Shown here: piece by piece, positions 9,272 through 18,185 of the stretch
How the letters are laid out: each line of letters begins with the position of its first letter
How positions within the stretch are numbered: the stretch's first letter is position 1
Origin: VYFG01 sp965213885
Lineage (GTDB): Bacteria; Pseudomonadota; Gammaproteobacteria; Arenicellales; Poriferihabitantaceae
Reading direction: 5' to 3'
Length of the DNA stretch: 64,000 bases
Assembly: GCA_965213885.1 (NCBI GenBank)
Contig: OZ243919.1
Span: forward strand, 1,860,001-1,924,000
Made by a program: the position numbers and the translations under genes
The notes under the pieces: generated by a model
The model's input: only the letters and a program-made list of their open reading frames with translations
Database searches by the model: none
Told to the model about the DNA's origin: nothing

Positions 9272-10804
9272 TCAGGGAAGCAGGATGTTGAAGCGACTTC
9301 TCAGATCGGCATCGGTCTTCGGGTCGATGTATACCGGACGATGGTCCCTGAGGATCATACGCGCTCGCTCGTTGGCCTTTTCGAGGATCGTTCGCTTGCC
9401 CGCCGCCATCCAGGAAACCGGGTCCTGGCGGTCCGACAGCGCGGGATAGTAGTAGTCCCGCTCCATGGCCGCCATGGTGTCCGCCCCGCCGAGAAAATGC
9501 CCTTCGCCGAAGACCGCCTCGCGAATCGCCCCGGGGTTCAGGGTCCCGTCGTTGACCTCGATGCCCCGAAGGAGCCGGTACACCAGGGAAAGCATCTCGT
9601 CATCCACCACGAAAGCCTCGAAGGAAGCACCGAGGAGGCTCGCCATCATGCCGGAGGACTCGTACAGCATGTTACCGCCCGCGAGGCCCACGGCCGTCGC
9701 GGACAGCGCTTTCTCCAGCCCCATCTGCGCATCCACCGCCTTGGCATCCGCCATGCTGCAGGCCGCACCCGACGGTAGTCCGAGCCAGTTGGCGAGCTGC
9801 ACCGAGGCGGCGTTCAGGAGGGAAATCTCGCCGCCGCTGCCGGCGAACGAACCCGTCCGAAGGTCGATCACGAAGGGCCAGTTGGAGAAGATCATCGGGT
9901 AGCCGCGCTCGAACACGTTGACCATGACCAGCGCCGAGAGGGTCTCGGCCAGCGTCGAGGCCAGCATCCCGGCGGGCGCCGCCGGCGCCGTGGCGCCGGA
10001 CTGCGCGGCCACGATGTTGTTGAGCGGCATCCGGTGGCGCATGGCGGCCAGGGCCACGTGCACCGCGTCGGCCCCGTACCGAAGGGGCGAAATCACCGGA
10101 CTGACGTGAGCCTTGCAGAACGGCCTTTTGCGGAAGCGCCCTTCCCCGCCAAGCACCCGGTCGAAGAGCGCGATGACCGGGTCCACATGGCCGGCGACGA
10201 AAAAACTGGTGCCGATGGGCTTGGTGGTTCCGCGCACCAGCGTATAGGCGGTGTTGATATCGAGGTCGAAATTGTCCGGCACGTTGGTGGCGACGCAGCA
10301 GCGGGTGAACCAGGCGATGTTCTTGAGCGCGTCGGCCAGGCGGGTGAAGTCATGGAGATCCTTCAGGGTGGACGGGCGGTAGTCGCCGCTCTCCAGATCC
10401 AGGGTCTGCACCGCCGCACCGCCAGTGCCGAAATACACCCGCTCTTCCCCGACCTCGATATCGTGCGCGGGGTCGCGGCCATGGAAGGTGAAGGACCGGC
10501 AGGCCCCGGCAATGATGTCCTCCACCATGGCGCGGGGGTAGCAAAGCCTGCCCCGGTCGCTGAGTTCCGCCCCGGCTGACAGGGCCTTTTCCCTGAGCAC
10601 CGCGGGGACCTCGCCCATGCCGATTTCCGCGAGTATCCCAAGGGCGGTGTCGTAGATCGCCCGAACCTCCCCCTCGCCGAGTGGCCTGTAGCGGCCCCCG
10701 GCCGGGCCCGGGGGACAGGGATCGACCGCCGGAGGTCGGGCGCGCTGCGCATGCATGGCTTCCCTGCTGGATTGCCCTCCCCGCCTGGTGCGCCTTGGGC
10801 TCAT
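9272..10804 (-). CDS. MttB-superfamily (trimethylamine methyltransferase-like) protein without pyrrolysine
   Basis: A 510-residue member of the trimethylamine/glycine betaine methyltransferase superfamily (COG5598), TIM-barrel enzymes that move a methyl group from a quaternary or tertiary amine. No amber codon interrupts the frame, so it is the non-pyrrolysine type, whose characterised anaerobic member MtgB demethylates glycine betaine. The ATG at 10804 overlaps the stop of the upstream flavoprotein gene as ATGA, indicating coupled translation. The longer frame reaching 11044 lies inside that gene and is rejected. No corrinoid protein or activase is present in the window, so the methyl acceptor is an open question. 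Confidence 0.85.
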   Translation of the reverse strand: MSPRRTRRGGQSSREAMHAQRARPPAVDPCPPGPAGGRYRPLGEGEVRAIYDTALGILAEIGMGEVPAVLREKALSAGAELSDRGRLCYPRAMVEDIIAGACRSFTFHGRDPAHDIEVGEERVYFGTGGAAVQTLDLESGDYRPSTLKDLHDFTRLADALKNIAWFTRCCVATNVPDNFDLDINTAYTLVRGTTKPIGTSFFVAGHVDPVIALFDRVLGGEGRFRKRPFCKAHVSPVISPLRYGADAVHVALAAMRHRMPLNNIVAAQSGATAPAAPAGMLASTLAETLSALVMVNVFERGYPMIFSNWPFVIDLRTGSFAGSGGEISLLNAASVQLANWLGLPSGAACSMADAKAVDAQMGLEKALSATAVGLAGGNMLYESSGMMASLLGASFEAFVVDDEMLSLVYRLLRGIEVNDGTLNPGAIREAVFGEGHFLGGADTMAAMERDYYYPALSDRQDPVSWMAAGKRTILEKANERARMILRDHRPVYIDPKTDADLRSRFNILLP

Positions 10805-13218
10805 CAGTCCTTCCAGCGCCGGTTTTCCGGGTCGTACAGGCATGGCGCACCGACCCTCGCGGGGTAGCGCTCCCCGAGAATGCCAACGTCGAGGTCCATC
10901 TCCCGCGTCGACGACCCGGGCTCCACGTAGGCATAGGCGATGTTCCTGTTCACCCGGTGCCCGTAACCTGCAGACGTCACGGAGCCAACCAGCCTGCCGT
11001 CCCGGTACACCGGATCCCCTCCATGGGCAGGAGCATGATCGCAATCCACCGTCATCACCACAAGCCGCCGCCGGTCCCCGCGGCGGATTTGCTCTGCCAG
11101 TGCCTCCCTGCCGATAAAGGCGCCCTTGTCCATCCTGACGAAGCGCCCAAGGCCGGCTTCCAGCGGGTTGTGCTCATGGATCAGATCCGCCTTCCAGTGC
11201 AGGTAACCCTTCTCGAGACGCATGGACTCGGTGGCGTAGAGCCCGAACTGGACGAGGCCGAATGCCCGCCCCGCCTCTTTCAGCAACCGGTAGACCAGGA
11301 GCAGCCTCTCGTTCGGGACATGCAGTTCATAGGCGAGTTCGCCGGAGAAACTTACCCGCATGCACATCACTTCCGCGTGCCCGATATGCATGCGCCTGGC
11401 GTGCATGGGAGGGAATGACTCCCGGGACCAGTCGCCCCGGGGGGAGAGTGACTCGAGGAGTTCCCTCGAAAACGGCCCCGCCACCACCAGCGTGGTGTGA
11501 CTCCCCGTCAATTCCGTCAGGGTCACGGACCGCGGCATGTGCAGGTGCAGCCAGTCCCGGTCATGCCATTCAGCGCCGGCGGCGGAGCCGTACCAGTAGT
11601 GGTCCTCGCCGAGCCTTGCGATGGTGGCCTCGGAAAGAACGTGCCCCCTGGCGGTCAGAAGGTAGCAGAGGCTGACCTTTCCGTCAGTCCCGGGCAGCAC
11701 ACTGCAGGTCATGTCGTCAAGGAACGCACCGGCCCCGGGGCCCCGGATTTCGTAGCGGTTGAATCCGGAAACCTCCATCAGCCCGGCGGCGCCGGCGAGG
11801 CCAGCCACTTCCCCGGCCACCACCTCCAGGGTGGGCGTGAATCGCCAGGAGTGTTCGTCCACGAAGTCTGCTGACGGCCTGAAGAAGAGCGACCGCTCCC
11901 ATCCGTTCACCACCCCAAAAATACAGTGCTGGTGTTCGAGCTCGGCGTGGAGTGGTGTGGTGCGCAGGCATCGGGCAGCCGAACGGTGCTCATGCGGCAG
12001 ATGGTAGTGGAATTCGTTCCGGTACTCCTCGACGGCCTTCAGGCAGGTGGCCTCGGTGCTCGCCCAGCCGGTGAGGCGGCGGGGATCCAGATACCAGGCG
12101 TCCCATTCGCACTCCCCGTGCACCATGATCTCGGCCAGCACCTTGCCGAGTCCGCCGCCCTCGCCGATGCCGGCGCGAAGCCCGAGACAGGCAAAGGCGT
12201 TGGGCACCCCGGGCACCGGCCCCACCAGCGGGCTGCCGTCGGCGCTGTAGGTGATGGGGCCGTTGATGACCGTGTGGATGCCGGTTTCCGTCAGGCAAGG
12301 CAGCCGCCGAAAGATGCCCTCCATGTTGTCCAGGCACCGGTCAAGGTCCGACGGGCAAAGCGCGCTGGTGAAGCCGGGGTCGATTCCGTCCATGCCAAAG
12401 GGCCGGCAGCCCTGCTCGTAGACCCCGACCAGGAGCCCGGTCTTCTCCTGCCGACTGTAGAAATCGTCCCCGGGGTCCCGGATGACAGGCACGCGGAAAT
12501 CAAGCGCCTCGATTCCGGGGATGGGCTCCGTCAGGAAGTACATGTGCTCCATGGAGATGACGGGATGGCTGATGCCGAGCATCGCACCCACCTCGTTGAC
12601 CCGGTAGCCGGAGGCGTTGACCACCATCTCGCAGGTGATGTCGCCGTTCTTCGTGTGGACGATGAATTCTCCACCGGTCTTTCGGGTGATGTCATGGACT
12701 TCGTTGAACCGGTACACCTCCGCGCCCGCCTTCCGCGCCCGCCTGGCCAGCGAGAAGACCAGCTGGGCGGGGTCGATATCCCCGTCAAGAGGGTCCCACC
12801 AGGCCCCCAGGAGGCCGTCGGTCTGCATGAGGGGGTGGCGCCGGCCCACCTCGGCGGCATCAATGAATTCCATCTCCACGCCGACCCCAGACGCCATGCC
12901 GACAAAATGGCGGTAGGTATCCACCTGTGCTCTGGTATGCGCAAGGCGCATGCCCCCGGTGATGTGATAGTTGATGGGGTACTCGGGATCCCGTGCCAAT
13001 TCCCGGTACAGGTCGATGGAATGGCGCTTCAGCGCCACCATGGTCTGATTGACGCCGAACTGGGTCACCTGGGCGGCGGCGTGCCAGGTGGAACCGGACG
13101 TCAGCTCATCGCGCTCCACCAGCACCACATCGGTCCAGCCCTCCCGGGTCAGGTGGTACAGCGTGGACGCCCCGCCGATTCCGCCGCCGATCACGACCAC
13201 TCTGGCATGAGTTTTCAT
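10804..13218 (-). CDS. Dimethylglycine/sarcosine dehydrogenase-like FAD protein with GcvT domain
   Basis: An 804-residue two-part enzyme. The N-terminal half is a DAO-type FAD oxidoreductase with the dinucleotide motif VVIGGGIGGAS at residues 9-19 and SGSTWHAAAQ, where the His corresponds to the covalently flavinylated His of dimethylglycine dehydrogenase. The C-terminal half, from about residue 430, is a GcvT/aminomethyltransferase-like tetrahydrofolate domain. Such enzymes oxidise an N-methyl group and hand the one-carbon unit to folate. It is coupled by ATGA to the MttB-like gene downstream, so the two probably process the same methylated amine. Confidence 0.9.
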   Translation of the reverse strand: MKTHARVVVIGGGIGGASTLYHLTREGWTDVVLVERDELTSGSTWHAAAQVTQFGVNQTMVALKRHSIDLYRELARDPEYPINYHITGGMRLAHTRAQVDTYRHFVGMASGVGVEMEFIDAAEVGRRHPLMQTDGLLGAWWDPLDGDIDPAQLVFSLARRARKAGAEVYRFNEVHDITRKTGGEFIVHTKNGDITCEMVVNASGYRVNEVGAMLGISHPVISMEHMYFLTEPIPGIEALDFRVPVIRDPGDDFYSRQEKTGLLVGVYEQGCRPFGMDGIDPGFTSALCPSDLDRCLDNMEGIFRRLPCLTETGIHTVINGPITYSADGSPLVGPVPGVPNAFACLGLRAGIGEGGGLGKVLAEIMVHGECEWDAWYLDPRRLTGWASTEATCLKAVEEYRNEFHYHLPHEHRSAARCLRTTPLHAELEHQHCIFGVVNGWERSLFFRPSADFVDEHSWRFTPTLEVVAGEVAGLAGAAGLMEVSGFNRYEIRGPGAGAFLDDMTCSVLPGTDGKVSLCYLLTARGHVLSEATIARLGEDHYWYGSAAGAEWHDRDWLHLHMPRSVTLTELTGSHTTLVVAGPFSRELLESLSPRGDWSRESFPPMHARRMHIGHAEVMCMRVSFSGELAYELHVPNERLLLVYRLLKEAGRAFGLVQFGLYATESMRLEKGYLHWKADLIHEHNPLEAGLGRFVRMDKGAFIGREALAEQIRRGDRRRLVVMTVDCDHAPAHGGDPVYRDGRLVGSVTSAGYGHRVNRNIAYAYVEPGSSTREMDLDVGILGERYPARVGAPCLYDPENRRWKD

Positions 13219-13396
13219 GTCTCCCCCTGGATACAGTGCACGGTGCAGGGTACAGGAAAACCGACCCGGGCCCTGTATGCGCTACCCGGTTTCCGGATAT
13301 CCGTATCCGTGAAGGCCGGGTCCGTGAACGGATGCTCCCCGCGAGGAACGTGCCCATTCGCGTCGGGAAGGCAGGTCCCGCTCCTGTTCCCTTCCG

Positions 13397-14254
13397 TCAT
13401 CTTCCCATCCGCTCGGCGATGGCGACGATGCGATACATGTTGCGCAGTACCGGCTTCTCGATCAGCTTGCCGTCAATGACCACCAGGCCCGTGTCCGCAG
13501 CCTCGAACTCCGCGATGATCCGGCGCGCACGCCCAACCTGTTCCGCCGATGGCGTGAACACCTCGTTCAGTGCCGCAATCTGCTTCGGATGCACCGCACC
13601 CTTGCCCGCGAATCCCAGGTCCCGGGCACGTTCCGCCTCCACCCGCATCCCCTCCGCATCATCCAGATCCAGATAGGGCACGTCGATCACGTCCAGTCCC
13701 GCACCGGCCCCGGCATGCACCACCCGGGAACGCGCATGCAACAGCGGCTCCCAGGCGTTCGTGCAGCGCAACTCCGCCGCCATGTCCACACCACCGAAGA
13801 ACAAGGCATCAATCCGCCCCGAACACCCGGCAATCGCAAAGGCCGCCTCCAGCCCGGCATTGGTCTCGATGATTACATGCAGCCGCGTCGGATGCCCCGC
13901 CTCGTCCAGCAGCCGGTCCAGCATCACCACCTCGTCCGGCGTGCGGACCTTGGGCAGCATCAGCGCCGGCGGCGGCGTCGCGGCTTCCAGCACCGCCAGC
14001 ACATCCTCCATGCCGAACCGCTCGCGGATCGAGTTGATCCGCAAGATCCGCTCCACCCCGTCATCCCCGGGGGACTGCCCAAACAGCGACAGCGCCAGCT
14101 CCCGTGCACGGGCCTTGTCGCCGGGCGCAATCCCGTCCTCCAGTTCCACGCAGACCATGTCCGCCCCGCAGGACAGCGCCTTGGGGTACATCTCCGGCCG
14201 GAGACCCGGCACGAAAATGAAACTCCGCCTGGGGCGCGGGGCCAGGGGCGTCAT
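13397..14254 (-). CDS. HpcH/HpaI aldolase / CitE-like acyl-CoA lyase
   Basis: A 285-residue TIM-barrel protein of the citrate lyase beta-subunit-like (CitE-like) group. Typical blocks are RRSFIFVPG, ELEDGIAPGDK (metal/acid residues), RINSI (substrate Arg), LMLPKVRTPDEV, IETNAGLEAAF and GFAGKGAVHPKQI. Family members cleave or hydrolyse malyl-CoA, citramalyl-CoA or related beta-hydroxyacyl-CoA esters. No CitD or CitF partner is nearby, which favours a stand-alone lyase. It lies 178 bases upstream of the flavoprotein gene on the same strand and may be in the same operon. Exact CoA ester unknown. Confidence 0.82.
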   Translation of the reverse strand: MTPLAPRPRRSFIFVPGLRPEMYPKALSCGADMVCVELEDGIAPGDKARARELALSLFGQSPGDDGVERILRINSIRERFGMEDVLAVLEAATPPPALMLPKVRTPDEVVMLDRLLDEAGHPTRLHVIIETNAGLEAAFAIAGCSGRIDALFFGGVDMAAELRCTNAWEPLLHARSRVVHAGAGAGLDVIDVPYLDLDDAEGMRVEAERARDLGFAGKGAVHPKQIAALNEVFTPSAEQVGRARRIIAEFEAADTGLVVIDGKLIEKPVLRNMYRIVAIAERMGR

Positions 14255-14430
14255 CGGGCCTCCCCAGACTGACGGGCCCGTCCAGACGGAGGCCTCCCGG
14301 GAATCGAGCGGTCCACGCCGCGAACGATGTCCGGACCGCCGGCGTGCACGACGAACGGCGATTCCCCGATTCGTCGGGCACTGACGGCAACCGCGTTTTC
14401 AATACCGGAGGCTTTCTGAAGATTGCTCAT
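14251..14430 (-). CDS. Small ORF coupled to CitE-like gene (uncertain)
   Basis: A 59-residue frame (starts MSNLQKASGIEN, ends RQSGEAR) whose TGA overlaps the ATG of the CitE-like gene as ATGA. I do not recognise the sequence and it shows no domain, signal or membrane segment. It could be a short leader peptide coupling translation of the lyase, the remnant of a longer gene, or chance. The overlap with the next start is the main reason to list it. Confidence 0.3.
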   Translation of the reverse strand: MSNLQKASGIENAVAVSARRIGESPFVVHAGGPDIVRGVDRSIPGRPPSGRARQSGEAR

Positions 14431-14823
14431 GTCTCAACCCTATAGTCTGCATTTGATCGACACCCGTGTTGGTCGTACCTGCAGCGTGACAGAGGGTCAT
14501 GCGGTAACGTACAACGGGCTGGCATCAGACCGATCAGTTTCGACGGAACGGGATTGCACCCCTGGAATCCGGGCAGGCTTCAAACACCATTCTTCAATTC
14601 AGGACGTTTGTATTGTCGCTGTTTCAATGGCTTCCGGACACGGATCGGACGACGGTTATATACCACGCGCCGGGGACCGTTTGCACGACGCCGGAACGTG
14701 CAATGCCGTCGAAAACATGCGGGCAGAATGGAGGCTGGATGAAAAAAAGTTACAGCCATCCATCGACCAACCTATAATCTTCCTGTATCCGAATGAGTTC
14801 ATAAAACCGGTTGTACCGTATTC
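14431..14823. other. Intergenic region with no recognised gene
   Basis: This stretch separates the leftward CitE-like unit from the rightward ureohydrolase gene and must contain both promoters. I found no credible coding frame, RNA gene or repeat. The last 80 bases before 14824 are AT-richer and would suit the ureohydrolase promoter. Confidence 0.4.
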
Positions 14824-15780
14824 ATGCCAACTGAAAACAACCAGCCCCTGGGCGGCAACCAGATGCCGCGCTTTGCCGGCCCGGGCACCATGTTCCGCCT
14901 GCCGGCCCATGCCACCGCGGAAGGCCTCGACATCGCCATCGTCGGCGTACCGCTCGACATCGGCACCAGTAACCGATCCGGATCCCGCTACGGACCGAGG
15001 CAGATCCGGGGCGAATCCGTGCTTGTCCGGCCCTATGGCATGCATACACGCGCCGCACCCTTCGACAGCTTCCAGGTGGGGGATGCCGGCGACGTGGCCA
15101 TCAACACCTTCAACCTGCTGAAGTCCATCGACGTCATCGAGCGGCACTACGATGAAATCCTCGCTCATGGCGCGAAACCCGTCAGCCTGGGCGGCGACCA
15201 CACCATCGCCCTGCCCATCCTGAGGGCGCTCAGAAAGGTGCATGAACCGGTGGCACTGGTGCATGTGGATGCGCATGCCGACATCAACGACGTTATGTTC
15301 GGCGAGAAGATCGCCCACGGCACCATATTCCGCCGCGCCATCGAGGAAGGCCTGGTACAGGGGTCGAAGATGTTCCAGATCGGCCTTCGGACCACAGGTT
15401 ACAGCGCGGAGGACTTCGACTGGTCCCGGAACCAGGGCGCGCGGGTGGTGCCAGCAGAGGAATGCTGGTACAGGTCCCTGGAGCCACTGATGGCGGAAAT
15501 CAGGGACGTGATCGGACCCGAGACACCGACCTATCTCAGTTTCGACATCGACGGCCTCGACCCTTCCGCGGCCCCCGGGACGGGCACGCCGGAACCCGGC
15601 GGGCTCACAGCCTCTCAGGGAATCGAGATCATCCGCGGGGTATACGGCCTCAACCTGGTCGGGGCGGACCTGGTGGAAGTCTCACCCCCCTACGACACCA
15701 CGGGGAACACCGCCCTGCTTGCCGCGAACCTGGTTTTCGAGATGCTGTGTAGTTTCCCCGGGTGTGAACGGAGGATATAA
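14824..15780 (+). CDS. Agmatinase/guanidinobutyrase-family ureohydrolase
   Basis: A 318-residue ureohydrolase of the arginase/agmatinase family, which hydrolyses a guanidino group to urea with a binuclear Mn2+ centre. All metal motifs are there: GGDHTI, VDAHADIND and SFDIDGLDPSAAPG. The residues after the last motif (TGTPEPGG) match agmatinase, guanidinobutyrase and guanidinopropionase rather than arginase. The N-terminal MPRFAGPGTMFRLP block is frequent in proteobacterial guanidinobutyrase/agmatinase-like proteins. The protein is cytosolic. Candidate substrates are agmatine, 4-guanidinobutyrate or 3-guanidinopropionate; no neighbour decides between them. Confidence 0.88.
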   Translation: MPTENNQPLGGNQMPRFAGPGTMFRLPAHATAEGLDIAIVGVPLDIGTSNRSGSRYGPRQIRGESVLVRPYGMHTRAAPFDSFQVGDAGDVAINTFNLLKSIDVIERHYDEILAHGAKPVSLGGDHTIALPILRALRKVHEPVALVHVDAHADINDVMFGEKIAHGTIFRRAIEEGLVQGSKMFQIGLRTTGYSAEDFDWSRNQGARVVPAEECWYRSLEPLMAEIRDVIGPETPTYLSFDIDGLDPSAAPGTGTPEPGGLTASQGIEIIRGVYGLNLVGADLVEVSPPYDTTGNTALLAANLVFEMLCSFPGCERRI

Positions 15781-15934
15781 CGCAACCTCCGAATCCGGTT
15801 GGACGGTGCAAGAACATGACGGCCCCTGCTTCGTCCGCATGGATCAACCTGGCCGGTTCCGGTTGCGCTGCTGAATGCGGCCAGGATCTCAAAGGCAATT
15901 TAATCCGGCAGTCGAAGAAAGAGGTACAGGTGAA

Positions 15935-16982
15935 ATGACCGATGATCCAATCCTGGAAACTGGTTATGTCTACATAACTGGAAGTCAAGGAAATTATCCT
16001 TCCCGTCTGCAAGATCGGCAGGACCGCAAGAACGCCGTGGGCGAGATGCGAAGAAATTAACAACAGTTCAACCGGTGACTTTCTCTGGGAAGTTGCTCAC
16101 TTCGTTTACACGAACGACTGCAAGGGACTTGAAGCATTGGTGCACAGGAAACTCGCCCCACTCAGGCAGAAAGGACGTGAATTTTTCAACTTGGGGACGG
16201 ATGATGCGTTAATCGTGCTTCAGTCGATCATTGATTCCCAGTCCAGCATCAAGATTCTTGACATGCCAGTTACAAGACCAGAAGAAACGAAAGTCAATGT
16301 GCAAAGGAAAAGGCGAAAGCCAGTAGCGGCAAGTGACAGACATCATGAGTATGCCGAATATCTGAAAATTTTCACATCGGTGCTGACCATCAAGGGCAGG
16401 CCATTCGGTCAACTGAACATGCCCTGGTTCGGCATGAGCGACGATAACTTCGGGACGCAATGGAACCTGGCATTGACCGCCGAATCGAATGAGGCTCACT
16501 TGGGGGTGAACCTTGAGGGATTAAAATATGATGACTGGCCCATTGCCAAGTTGCTGTTGTCCGAGCAGAACCATCCCAGTCTTGAGAATCTGAAGTCGCA
16601 GGTTAACGATCCTGATGGAATCTTCATAAGACTTGTAAGAGACGCCTGGCAGGGTCCCAGCAGGCCGGAAATCAAAGAACAATTCATCGGCGGGGGGATG
16701 GTCAGCCTGGCCGAGACAGACAACCGGAAATGGCTGCAAATGGTCAGGGAGGCGCTGGACTGCCTGGATTCAACAAAATCCTACCGTGGCCGGACGAAGC
16801 AATTGGTAACCCGGGTGAAACAACCGATGAAAGGGGATCGAAGGCGCCTGATGGATGTTTCGCCGCACCTGACTGTCCTGTGCAAGGTCGGTCTGGGGGA
16901 AGGCTTTGAAGATGACTTCAAACGAAAGCTCAGGGAAATGGAGCCTGTTTACAACTGGATGAAGGGGTTGGCTGGAAGATAG
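15935..16982 (+). pseudogene. T5orf172/GIY-YIG-like domain protein, single-base frameshift
   Basis: The N-terminus starts at the ATG at 15935 after an AGGTGA ribosome site and reads ...GYVYITGSQGNYPS. It then goes out of frame at the CCC run at 16002-16004. Skipping one C restores VCKIGRTARTPWARC, ...STGDFLWEVAHFVY..., LEALVHRKLAPLRQKGREFFNL. This series (VYI, CKIGRT, R..EIN..STG, LE..VH..L, EFF) is the T5orf172/MUG113 version of the GIY-YIG nuclease domain. The frame then stays open to 16982, giving about 230 further residues of unknown type with basic stretches. An intact protein would be about 348 residues. A sequencing error or a recent inactivation are both possible. Confidence 0.75.
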
Positions 16983-16994
16983 AATAATCCAAGC

Positions 16995-17975
16995 ATGTAT
17001 CAATCCATCCTTGAAGCAATCGGGCACACACCCCTGGTGCGCCTTGACCGTTTCACCCGCAACCGTGATCTCCAGGGCACCATCCTTGCCAAGCTGGATT
17101 ATCTGAACCCCGGCTTCTCAAAAAAGGACCGGGCCGCCCTCGGTGCCATCGATCATGCGGAGGCCACGGGTCTGCTGTCGCCCGGCCAGACCGTGATCGA
17201 ACTGACGTCGGGAAACATGGGAACCGGCCTTGCCATCGTGTGCGGCATCAGGGGCTACCCGTTCATCGCGGTGATGTCGAAGGGCAATTCCCCGGAGCGG
17301 GCCCGGATGATGCGTGCACTCGGGGCCGAGGTCGTGCTTGTCGATCAGATGCCGGGTTCCATTCCCGGACAGGTTTCGGGGCAGGACCTTGAACTCGTCG
17401 AACGGGAGGCGCGGCGGCTGACTGAAAAACTCAACGGATTTCGCGTGGACCAGTTCAGGCGCGAGGGGGCACTGATTGCCCACTACCGGACCACCGGGCC
17501 GGAACTCTGGGACCAGACAGACGGGTGCCTCGACGGATTCTGCGATTTTCTCGGAAGCGGCGGAACCTATGCCGGCGTCACGAGGTTTCTGAAGGAGAAG
17601 AACGAAGCCATCCGGTGCTACGCAATCGAACCGGAGGGGGCCGCAGCCGCTTCCGGCCAGGAGGTGACAAATCCGGACCATCCCATCCAGGGCGGCGGGT
17701 ACGCAATTCCGGACCTGGCATTCCTGCAAGACGTCCCGGTGGATGGATATCTCACGGTCTCTGGCGAAGAGGCCTGCCTGGCGACCCGGGCACTTGCCGG
17801 CGAGGAGGGAATATTCGGCGGTTACTCCTCAGGAGCGAACCTGGCGGCCGCAGCCCGGCTTCTGGCGGGAGAGATGCGCGGAAGAACGATTGCCATCATC
17901 ATCTGCGATTCGGGACTCAAGTACCTGTCGACGGATCTTTATACTGGTGAAGGCAGCTTTCCTGAGGCGGAGTAG
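16995..17975 (+). CDS. Cysteine synthase-like PLP-dependent enzyme
   Basis: A 326-residue fold-type II PLP enzyme. It has IGHTPLVRL near the N-terminus, NPGFSKKDR (the PLP lysine region), TSGNMGTGLAI (substrate loop), GSGGTYAGV (PLP phosphate loop) and the final CDSGLKYLSTDLY. This is the O-acetylserine sulfhydrylase/cystathionine-beta-synthase superfamily. In standard cysteine synthase the loops read TSGNTG and NPxxSVKDR, so Met replaces Thr and a Lys replaces Val here, which may indicate a different acceptor or substrate. It begins 12 bases after the frameshifted gene and may be transcribed with it. Confidence 0.85.
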   Translation: MYQSILEAIGHTPLVRLDRFTRNRDLQGTILAKLDYLNPGFSKKDRAALGAIDHAEATGLLSPGQTVIELTSGNMGTGLAIVCGIRGYPFIAVMSKGNSPERARMMRALGAEVVLVDQMPGSIPGQVSGQDLELVEREARRLTEKLNGFRVDQFRREGALIAHYRTTGPELWDQTDGCLDGFCDFLGSGGTYAGVTRFLKEKNEAIRCYAIEPEGAAAASGQEVTNPDHPIQGGGYAIPDLAFLQDVPVDGYLTVSGEEACLATRALAGEEGIFGGYSSGANLAAAARLLAGEMRGRTIAIIICDSGLKYLSTDLYTGEGSFPEAE

Positions 17976-18126
17976 CCGGAAACTTGCGTGATTTTTTCCA
18001 TCATCTGAATTACGCACGGACTGAACCATGAGATTCCCCTGTACGTCCTTCCAGGGTACCGGGATATGGCCCGGGATTTCTCGTTGACGATTTCAATCTG
18101 CCTGGACATCATTTCCTGTCGGGCGA

Positions 18127-18155
18127 TTGACAATTGAGCCTGATAGTGTTCTCAT
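18127..18155 (+). promoter_or_regulatory. Candidate lexA promoter
   Basis: A perfect -35 hexamer TTGACA (18127-18132) is followed after 17 bases by TCTCAT (18150-18155), a 4/6 match to the -10. The -10 lies inside the palindrome proposed as the LexA operator. Transcription would begin about 20 bases before the lexA ATG, leaving a very short leader without a clear Shine-Dalgarno. Confidence 0.5.
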
Positions 18156-18166
18156 GTTAGAGAACA
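18147..18166. promoter_or_regulatory. Putative LexA operator (SOS box)
   Basis: A perfect inverted repeat, TGTTCTC, six bases, GAGAACA, lies 20 bases upstream of lexA and overlaps the proposed -10. Its position is that of an autoregulatory SOS box. The half-site differs from the E. coli CTGT...ACAG core and resembles GAAC/GTTC types seen in other LexA groups. Assignment is by position and symmetry. Confidence 0.6.
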
Positions 18167-18185
18167 TCATGCACTCAACCTTTCC

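Noticed and set aside
9272..10804. Pyrrolysine-containing MttB
   Set aside because: No in-frame amber codon interrupts the gene, so it is the non-pyrrolysine type.
11926..13479. 517-residue plus-strand frame opposite the DMGDH-like gene
   Set aside because: Antisense shadow without motifs; the minus-strand protein has FAD and GcvT features.
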